Origin: Porphyra umbilicalis
Taxonomy: Eukaryota; Rhodophyta; Bangiophyceae; Bangiales; Bangiaceae
Direction: 5' to 3'
Length of the DNA stretch: 64,000 bases
Assembly: GCA_002049455.2 (NCBI GenBank)
Contig: KV918822.1
Span: forward strand, 1 to 64,000
The position numbers and the translations under genes are program-made. Shown here piece by piece: positions 56,195-64,000 of the stretch; position 1 is the first letter of the stretch, and the number at the start of each line of letters is the position of its first letter. The notes under the pieces were generated by a model. That model saw nothing but the letters and a program-made list of their open reading frames with translations. It was not told the origin of the DNA and did not search any database.

Positions 56195-59100
56195 CTACCG
56201 CGGCGTTGTCGATGGCAACCCGCCGCGTCCGCCACTCGGCTTGCGAGCGTCGTGGGGGTCTCCGCCCCAGCTGCCACTGTCGGCGTGGGGCTCTTTGCGG
56301 TCCCCGACGCCGCCACCGCTGCTCGGTCGGCGGCTGCCCTCGCCCCCGCCGTCCGGATCCGCGCTTGGCGGACGACCGCCGCCGCCAGATCGCTTGTCCT
56401 TCTTGCTGCCGTCCTTGCTTGCCCCGCCCCCGCCACCTGCCATCGCGGCCGACGAGCCCACGCCGGCCGGCGTCGAGCCAGCCCCACCCCCGCCACTGCG
56501 CTCCATTGCCGGCGGGCGGCTGGCCTTGCCCGGTCGCACGATGGGGCTGCTGCTGCCACTGCGGCGGGGGTGGGGTCCGCCACCCCCGTTGACCATTCCA
56601 TCCTCCCCACCACCGCCACTGCCCGAGCGCCGCGGCGTCGGTGACGGCTTCCGCTGCTTGCCGCTGCCGCCGGGAGCAGTCGGCGGGCGCGGTGGCGGTG
56701 GCGGCGGGAGAGCGTCACCGCCCCGCCCGTTGGAGGCCGCGCTGGACGGGCGGCCGTCACGGCCGCCTGCCCCAGCACCCGCGTTTGGACCACCTACACC
56801 GCCACCACTGCTGCTGGCGTCCGAATCGTGACCCCTGCCGTCACCACTCCCACCAGTGGCAGCCGACGTCTTGACCTTGCTCCCATCCTTGTCCGGCCGT
56901 CCCGGCCCGCGTGGGTAAGCACCGCCACCCGCCGCCGCCTCGGCAGGGTAGACCGGGCTGAACAGCGAGCCCGCCGGCCGCACCGGCGACCGTGCCGGCG
57001 GCGCGGCGGGGTGCGGCCGCCCGCCCCCCGACGCCGACGGCGGCTGCGCGCCGACACCCCCTTTGGCGCCCGCATCGCCCGCTCGCCCTGCAGAGCCACC
57101 GAGGGCCCTGCGCTCACCCGCCATGTCGCCGCCCCCGTCGCCCACGGCAGGGGAGGATTCTCGCGCGACCTTGACGGCCGGGGACGGCGGACGCTTGCCG
57201 CTGTCGCGCCGCTCCCAATGGCTGCCGCCGCCGCTCTTGTGACGGCCGTGGCCACCGCCACTCTTGCCGCTCACCTTGATCGGCCGGTCCTCGTCCACGG
57301 CCATGGCGTCGGGTGAGCGGGGTAACGGCGATGGCCGCCGTGGCGGCGGGCCCACGCCCGACGGCAACCCGGCCGACGCCGCCACCGGGGCCGCATGCGG
57401 CTCGGTGTCCGCATGGTCCATCGCCACGTCCGCGTTGCCACCCGCGCCGCCGCTGGTAGGGCGACGACCGCTCGCGCCGCCGCCGCTTTGCAGCACCTCA
57501 GCAGAGCCACCACCAGCATACATGCCCTTGTCTCCCGCACTGTGGCCGGCGCCCTTGTCAAGAAACCCCGCCTGGGGCGAAGCTTTACCCGCCACGCCCG
57601 GCGACGGGGAGGAGCGACGACCGGGCAAGACGGGCTGAGGGGAGACAACGGACTTGCCCCTTGCCGGCCCCCCACCGCTGCCGCCGCCGCCGCTGCCGCT
57701 GCCACTGCCGCCACCGTAGCGCCCCCGGCCCGGCGCACCGCCCTCGGCTGTAGACGGCCCGACGGCCACCTTTGGCGCGGTGGCCGCCGCAGCTGCTGGC
57801 GCGTCACCGACTCGTCGGCCTGGGCCCGACCGCACAGCCGACACGCCTGGAGCCAGCGGCGTGCGCGCAGGGCCGACACCGGCGCCGACGCTTAATGACG
57901 AGACAGGCGGCGCCCGCCATACCGTCGACGGGGGCGACGGCGCGAGCGGGCGGGCGACCAGCGACGGCGGCGGGGATCCTGCGGCCGTGCGGAAGTTGGT
58001 GAAGTTGGACGGCGCCAGCCTCGCACGGGCGCCCGGCAGCGCCGCAGTGTACGGGGACGGAGCGGCACCGCTGGTGGCAAAGTCACCTTCCAAAAACTCC
58101 CGCGGTGCATTGCGGCGACCCCCTGCCGCGAACCGCTTGATCGGTCGCTCATCGTCTGGCACGTCCTCCTCGCTGCCGTCTTGGAAAAGGCTGGCTGGCG
58201 AGCCCCGCGGGATGTCGCGCATGGGCACCGACGGTGCTGAAGGCAGATTGCGGAGGACGTCAAGAATGGCGCCAGTGGTCGCGTGCAAGCTCTCAGGCGT
58301 GTTGTGGTTGTACGCGTTGGACGGTTGGATGTGGAGTCGGAAGTCCGGGCCGTAAAACTCAAAGTTCTCCGTAATGGGCATGTCGTCCGGTAGCTCCATG
58401 CCAAGCACCCGCGACGTCTCGTACGACCAACAGCGGGCGACGTTGCGTATGGTGTAACCGCCGCCGCCCAACAGCAGCAGTGGCACATCGCGCGCAACGA
58501 AGAAGTCGACGCAAGCCGCGTGGCCGCGGAGGGACAAGTTGAAGCACCCGAGCCGGTCGCCAGCTAGGGAGTCGGCGCCGCACTGCAGCACCACGGCCCC
58601 AGGTCGGTACCACTCCATGATGCGGGACATAACTGGCTCAAAGATGGTCGCGTAGGAGTCGTCGTCAATGCCGTCCTTGAGCGGGAAGTTGATCGAGTAG
58701 GCGCGGCCGCGCCCGACGCCGACGTCGCCCACGGCGCCGGTGCCAGGGAAATAGTCGCCAAACTTGTGGAAGGAGGCCGTCATAACACGGTCCGTCGAAT
58801 AAAAGGCCTCTTCTACCCCATCCCCATGGTGGATGTCAATGTCCACGTACAAGACACGTGCGTGCGTCTTAAGCAGCTCGAGGATGGCCAGCACACAGTC
58901 GTTGATATAGCAAAAGCCCGACGCCTCCGCCTTCTTGGCGTGGTGCAGGCCACCCGCCCAGTTGATGGCCACCTCCGCGGCGCCTGAATTGAGGCGTGCC
59001 GCGGCGGCCAGCGAACCACCCGCCGCAATTTGACAGAAGTCCCACAGTCCATCAAACACGGGACAGTCATCCTGCACGTTGACTGTACCACGCACAAGCG

Positions 59101-59883
59101 CAAGAGCAGAAAACCAAGGACAGACAAGAAGGATGCATAGTACAAAAGGTCAAGGAAGAAATACAGGCCACGCCGAGCCTCCAGAGAGGTGTTAGAGATC
59201 ACCAACGAAACTGACGTCAAGAGCGTCTATACCAGGGCCAGGACGGTGTCGTGGTAAGAAGCCTGGAGCTTCGTACACGTCAACCAAGAGCGGACGAAGC
59301 AAAAAACATCAACAGGGGTGATGAGACAGCTCAACACACGCCATTCGAGCCGGCATGAAAGAAGTACAACACCATCACCCAACGTACATCGTCGTAAGAA
59401 GGGTTGCCCTTCAAGGGCTATCTCGGGTGTAATCGTCTTCAAAAAGTTGATGTACTCGTCGGCATGGAACCTGGTCATGTCCCGCTCCGACGCACGAGGG
59501 GGCGCCTGTACGAGAGCCAGCAAGTCCATAGGATACAACGGCAGAGCAAAGCATAGGCGGAAGACCATGAGGAGACACCGCATCAAGAGCCCGTGACCAT
59601 ACAGTGGAACCCCACGGTGTCAGACGACCGATAAATGAAAAGAACAGCGTTGACGACACACAGAGAACCAATGGTGACAAGATATAGACAGAGAGAGCCA
59701 ATACATCTTGTGCACGACCAAACGTACCAGGATGTCCATACGGTCCAGCATGCCATACGACAGCAACAGGTTGTGTGTCATACGAACACGATACGGCTTC
59801 ATCGGGTGGCCCTGGGCATAGTAGAAGTTCCCCACGTCCGTGTCATAATAGTACGACACCCGGTGGGCAGCCGGACTCGCCAT
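56195..59883 (-). CDS. Class I histone deacetylase (RPD3/HDAC1-like) with very long C-terminal tail
   Basis: Minus-strand exons 59883-59728, 59505-59388 and 59082-56195 (donors both GTACGT) join in frame to 1053 residues. The catalytic domain starts at once: [22 protein letters not shown] and [10 protein letters not shown], then [11 protein letters not shown] and [13 protein letters not shown]. The catalytic pair is His138-His139 ([13 protein letters not shown]). Zinc ligands are Asp174 and His176 ([14 protein letters not shown]) and the Asp of [11 protein letters not shown]; the active-site Tyr is in [14 protein letters not shown]. All positions match HDAC1 with an offset of two. After about residue 400 comes roughly 650 residues of Gly/Ser/Pro/Arg/Lys-rich sequence with no domain, against about 100 in animal HDAC1. 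Removes acetyl groups from histone lysines in nuclear corepressor complexes. The whole tail is one open frame. Confidence 0.92.
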
Positions 59884-61366
59884 GATGTCTGCGCTGCGTC
59901 TCCACGAGGGAGCACCAGGTGAAGAACAGAAAAAAGTGCCAGCGGTGCACAGGGTAAGACGTGCAGGGACCAGCCCCAGGCGCACAGACGGTGCCTAGTA
60001 GGGACAGGGACCAAGTTGTTCGCAGTCCTCGGGGACCGATACCAGTCCGGGAGAGCAAGGAGAGAGCGTGAGCGTCGGAGCAGAAGACCAGAGGGGCGTC
60101 TGCGTAGTCGAGCAGAGGCCACACAGGTTCGCGCGCGGGCGACAGCTGCGGGCTGGCCTGCAGCGGACCCCAGACACCCACGGGCGGGGGGCGGAACGAG
60201 GGCGCGGGTGCCGGCCAAGTCGACTCCTACGTGAGCGCGCAGGCAATGGGGGCTGGAAGAGCGGGTCAAAAAAGCCCGCCGCAGCCCAGACCACCTCGGT
60301 CACTCACGGCCTGCGATTGGTTGAATTGGGCAACGTGGTCAACCCGTACTCAAATACAATAAAATACAGACGTTACAGATATGCATTCGTTATCCGGCTC
60401 ACATCCACACGTCACGATGTACTTAAGGTACGCATGAGCGACCCATTCTGGGCATAGGCATTCTTGGCGGCTTGGTCATCTGACCAGTGAGGTCTGCCGA
60501 GATTCGTGAGCAGTGTGCGACGCATCCTCGTTACCGACCCAGGTGCCATACACATCCCTCGTGTCGGCTTGGAAGACGGAAGAAAGCAAAGAGAGGTACC
60601 AGAGGTCTGCGCTTAAACGGACGTTCAAGTGTAGTGCGTACGGGCGCTAACGTGGGGGCGCCGAGAGGCGGTGCGACGTGGGGTGGTGCTTCTCGCGAGA
60701 ACGAGAGGGAGGCGATGGGTCGGGGGGGCATCGGCGATGGGGAGGGGGCGACGACCCGCTACTGGCTCTACTGCCGAGGACCAAGCGCCCGTCCTGCAGG
60801 TGTACAGTGCTGGCAGCGGCAGCAAACCGCAGTTGCTATTTTTTTCTAAAGTCCCTGTTGGGTCAGTGTGGGTGACACCAGCCGTTTCGAAAAACTGCGA
60901 GCCCTGTGACTGATATCGACGGCGGTAGGACAGTCGCCCACCAAACATTGAGCGAACTGACCCGACAGAGCTCCTTGCAGTCGCCCAAAGGAGTCTCGAC
61001 AGTCTTGACAAGAACCAGCTTTTAGAGCCTTCACCATTGCGACGCGTACAGCTGTTCTCCCAAAAATCCCGCACTCATACTGTTGCAAAAGAGTTCCTAA
61101 TCGGCCTCTGCGGGGTCGTAGAGGCCGATGGGGAACTCTTTTGCAACTGTTGGAGTGCGGGATTTTTGGGAGAACGGCTGTATAGAGCAATGCGACTGCT
61201 GCTTCTGCGGCATTGCATTGGGCAGCGTTCCATATCAGCGAGCACATGCACTGGCCTACACCGTACACATGAGCGCAAGTTTAAAAAAGATATTTAAATT
61301 TACAACTCACACCCTCTATGGTGCAGAACGAAAACAGATAGGTACACTGCGCCATTCCGAGACCCA
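59884..61366. other. Intergenic region upstream of HDAC
   Basis: No gene. It includes AT-richer DNA near 60330-60420 and a foldback MITE at 61047-61182. Confidence 0.5.
61047..61182. mobile_element. Foldback MITE, 136 bp with TA flanks
   Basis: The element is an almost complete hairpin. Left arm CAGCTGTTCTCCCAAAAATC continues to about 61100 and is mirrored by the right arm ending GGCTGTA at 61182. Mismatches are few, so the insertion is probably young. The loop region is itself inverted (ATCGGCCTCT ... AGAGGCCGAT). TA lies at each end, as expected for Tc1/mariner-mobilised MITEs. Its ends differ from the 103-bp family. Confidence 0.85.
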
Positions 61367-62419
61367 TTACTGCGCAGCGACCCGCTCCGCCCGCACTTGC
61401 TTGGCCTGGTTGGAAAAGTAGGGACCGATGAGGGCCGTCAGGAGCACCAGCCCAGAGTGGAAGGCTGCCGCCTGCGTCGGCGCTGCTGGCCGTGTCGCCC
61501 CCAGCTGCACAATGGTAAAGTTGAGGTACATGTACACCCACGTCACAGCCGAGTAGATGATGTGCGCCTTGACGAGGTTGGAGCGCATCGACGCGAGCAT
61601 CCCGAGCCCGCCGCAAAAGGTCATCACAAGACCAACACACAGCGTCATCAGCGGGAAAACGCCCACGTGTGGGGGGGCGCCAAAGGTCGAGTCCAGCCGC
61701 CCGGCGCCGCCATTCTCCGCCGCCAACAGCAGCGCACCGGCCACGGTCGTCGACAGGCCGCCGAGGACCATGTTGCCGTTCCAAAAGACCCCCCGGATCG
61801 CCGCCTTGTTGGCGTCCGTCTCGGACGCCTTGCCCGGCGGCGCCTGGTAGGCAAGGAGGGAGAGGCCCATCGCAAACTGGCCGCCCTGCAGCGCCAGGCA
61901 CAGCGACACGGAAGTGAGGATGCCCATGGTAATGAACGCACGCGACTCGCTGATGGAGTCGAATGGGAAGACGGGTTTGGTGAGGAACGCCGACTTGTAG
62001 GCTGGCAACAGGAAGACGTAGATGATAAAGGTGAACCAGCTCATGACCGTCTGCGTGACAAGGAAAGCAATCGTCACCATCCGGTTGTGGGCGTTGAAGA
62101 GCAGTGCGCCAGCACCGACCAAAATGCCGGTGATGCCAAAAATGCACTCAAAGAGGGCGCCGAAGAATCTGAGCAGCGGCGGCGGAGCGCTCGACAACCG
62201 GTTGGCGGGCGTCAAATCCTCGGCGGGTCGAGACAGCACAAACCGAACCGTGCCTTCGGTCAAGACGAGGGCGGACCAGAGCAACAGCATCGCCGCCGCT
62301 TCCTGCCGCTTGCGGCGGTGCTTGACCTCCGCGGCCGACAGGCCGACGAGGGCGGCCATGCCCATGGGCGCCTTGGCGCCCGTGGCCTCAACGTCAGAGC
62401 CGGTCGAGTGGGTGTCCAT
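61367..62419 (-). CDS. Multi-pass membrane protein, function unknown
   Basis: 350 residues without introns. I chose the ATG at 62419 (GTCATGGAC) because the frame upstream has no ATG. After a hydrophilic N-terminus with HRRKRQEAAAM come about seven hydrophobic segments: MLLLWSALVLTEG, LLRFFGALFECIFGITGILVGAG, IAFLVTQTVMSWFTFIIYVFLLP, AFITMGILTSVSLCLAL, MVLGGLSTTVAGALLLA, FPLMTLCVGLVMTFCGGLGML and HIIYSAVTWVYMYLNF, plus a late one in SGLVLLTALIGPYF. The C-terminus is basic (QAKQVRAERVAAQ). I do not recognise the family. No signal peptide precedes the first segment. Confidence 0.7.
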   Translation of the reverse strand: MDTHSTGSDVEATGAKAPMGMAALVGLSAAEVKHRRKRQEAAAMLLLWSALVLTEGTVRFVLSRPAEDLTPANRLSSAPPPLLRFFGALFECIFGITGILVGAGALLFNAHNRMVTIAFLVTQTVMSWFTFIIYVFLLPAYKSAFLTKPVFPFDSISESRAFITMGILTSVSLCLALQGGQFAMGLSLLAYQAPPGKASETDANKAAIRGVFWNGNMVLGGLSTTVAGALLLAAENGGAGRLDSTFGAPPHVGVFPLMTLCVGLVMTFCGGLGMLASMRSNLVKAHIIYSAVTWVYMYLNFTIVQLGATRPAAPTQAAAFHSGLVLLTALIGPYFSNQAKQVRAERVAAQ

Positions 62420-64000
62420 GACGAAAGGGTGGGTGGAGGGTGGCACGGGGGCGCACGGCGGACACACACGGCGCCAGGTGGGGGAGAAGACAGCACAGCT
62501 GTGCAGAAAGGCCCCTAGTCCTGACGTGCACCGCGAATGTAGGCGTGTGCAGGAGGGTAGTGGTGATGGAAACTGGCGCTCTCACTCGCCCCGCACCGAC
62601 GGGGTTATATGCGCGGCCTGAGGGCTCGGCCGCCGCACGGCGGCGCTGCACCATGCGGACAGAGGCCCGCGCGGCGCGTCGCAAGGGCCGCCAACGGCCG
62701 CTGACGTTCCCCCCGCCCCCTCTAGAGACCGTCCAAAGCCAGACATGCCTTGGCGGGGGCAGTCGATAGAGAAACTGAGCGCCCGCCATGGCTCACCCCG
62801 CTCACGGATGGTGCGGGAGGCAGCACGGGGGCGGAGAAATCACGACCCTCGCGAGCGGCAGCGGGCAACGGGCGACGCGGCGCGGCGGTCTTGCTGATCG
62901 CACGGCACACGGCGTACAGTAGCTCGGGTGTTTGACCCACACGCCTGCACGGGGGGCGCACGGGGTCGGCAAACGGGTTCTTGACTTGTCTGCGCGTTTC
63001 AAGCGCGCGCGGGCGAGGCTACGCGCCACGACCGCCGCGACGCGTCACCGACGCAGTGGCTCGGCGCCCCCCGTTTCTCCGCTCAGCCCTGCGACCCGGC
63101 GCCAACAGTCACTGTGCGGGTTCCGATTTCAAGGAGGGAGGCGCGTGCAAGGGCCTGTTGGGCGCGACAGACCCGCGGATCCTGGTTTCTACGCCCTCTG
63201 GGTCCACACCCGAGGGGCTGCCGCGACAGGTCCTCCATTGGGTCAGATCTCGTTGGTGGGCCAAGCGGGTCCAGCCGAAACGGCCACCTGGGGTGCCTCG
63301 ATGGGACCTCTATCGGGAAGTGCCGACAGGCGGGATTGGTGTGCCACAGTCCCTTTACAGTACGGACTGGCCCTCGCGCTCCGAATTCTGATACTGTCGT
63401 ATCAATCTGAGTTTCTTCGCCATGTGGCGCTGCCAGCTGTCGCCAATCAGGGCGTCGCGCGCCGCTGCACCCACCGCCGCGCACGTGACGGTGACCCAGC
63501 AGCGCTAGACTCAATCTGGACGACCCGCGATCGCCTCCAACTTGGCGGCTGACGGTGGCCTCTTCGCTCGCCACCGCGCTGCCGTTCAGGTGGACTTTTC
63601 TCCACCTGGACACAGCAACCTCAAGAACTCTCGAGCGGTTCGGCCTACCGTCAAGAGACGTCCAGCTGGTTGTGACGCACCAGCTGTGTTGCCGTTCTTT
63701 CGTCCGTCATCCGCCTCGGTGTCGGCGGTCAGGCACGAGAGGACAGTGTGTCCTTTGGACGCCGCCGTTGGGGCGCACGTTGCACGGAGACGGCAAGCGG
63801 CTTTTCAGGTACCTTGGCGGGCGATACACGGTCAAGGCGCAAGGTCCTACAGTGATAGCGGACCCTTTGCGACTGAGCGACAGCACAGTCGCTGACCACA
63901 GTTTGGGACCGCCTCGTCTTATCCAGCTGTTCACCATGCGCCGGGTCGTCGTCGTTCCATTTGTTCCTATAAGTCGCAGGCACCGCCGCACAGACAGGCC
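62420..64000. other. 3' edge, no firm gene
   Basis: No recognisable protein. A + strand frame without an ATG is open from about 63488 to the window end. It contains LATALPFRWTFLHLDTATS and KRLFRYLGGRYTVKAQGPTV, and could be an internal exon of a gene continuing beyond the window or a transposon relic. Confidence 0.35.

Noticed and set aside
62932-63613. Overlapping open frames near the right edge on both strands
   Set aside because: No domain or good start; only the + frame open to the window end was kept, as a low-confidence note.

Overview
The window looks like nuclear DNA of a photosynthetic eukaryote with a very GC-rich genome. A bangiophyte red alga of the Porphyra/Pyropia type is my best guess. 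That is inference from the sequence style and gene set, not from a diagnostic marker. Evidence for a eukaryote: spliceosomal introns (16 modelled, 170-305 bp, mostly with GTACGT or GTGCGT donors), purine/CCACC-type start contexts, and PABPN1-like, class I HDAC, PP4 catalytic, alpha-SNAP and FKBP2-like genes. Evidence for a plastid: a UbiB/ABC1 kinase and an S4-domain protein, each with an Ala/Pro/Arg-rich leader that resembles a transit peptide.

Layout. 1.4-6.7 kb: an organelle-type EF-Ts (+) converges on a low-complexity protein ending in a PH-like domain (-). 6.7-10.6 kb: no gene, but a lower-GC block bounded by two clusters of GAACAGA/CTGTTCGG motifs. 10.6-12.6 kb: a six-exon secreted trypsin-fold protease. 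14.2-15.1 kb: a MYND zinc-finger protein. 16.7-17.9 kb: a secreted Cys-rich protein. 18.2-19.6 kb: first copy of a 1.36-kb dispersed repeat, just upstream of a PABPN1-like gene (19.9-21.2 kb), which converges on PP4 catalytic subunit (22.3-23.3 kb, -). 25.5-29.5 kb: S4 protein, then ABC1 kinase. 29.9-30.8 kb: alpha-SNAP (-). 31.3-32.0 kb: an unrecognised protein with an Arg-rich N-terminus (+). 32.8-34.6 kb: GT14/Branch glycosyltransferase (-). 36.1-47.1 kb: a block of lower GC with the character of a large DNA transposon, holding a Plavaka/tnp2-like transposase (+) and a divergently transcribed three-exon companion gene (-). 47.4-48.7 kb: second copy of the 1.36-kb repeat, again just upstream of a gene, here an ER-type FKBP (49.0-50.2 kb). 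50.8-52.0 kb: a disrupted NmrA-like gene. 52.2-54.8 kb: an Ala-rich, probably helical-repeat protein (-). 56.2-59.9 kb: class I histone deacetylase with a very long disordered tail (-). 61.4-62.4 kb: a multi-pass membrane protein (-).

The host genes are unrelated housekeeping and organelle genes, not an operon or pathway. Two themes run through the window. First, at least seven genes change reading frame, mostly at long G or C runs; sequencing or assembly indels are the simplest explanation, though a biological one is not excluded. Second, the intergenic DNA is rich in DNA-transposon material: the large transposase block, the paired 1.36-kb repeat, a 103-bp TA-flanked MITE family and a 136-bp TA-flanked foldback MITE.
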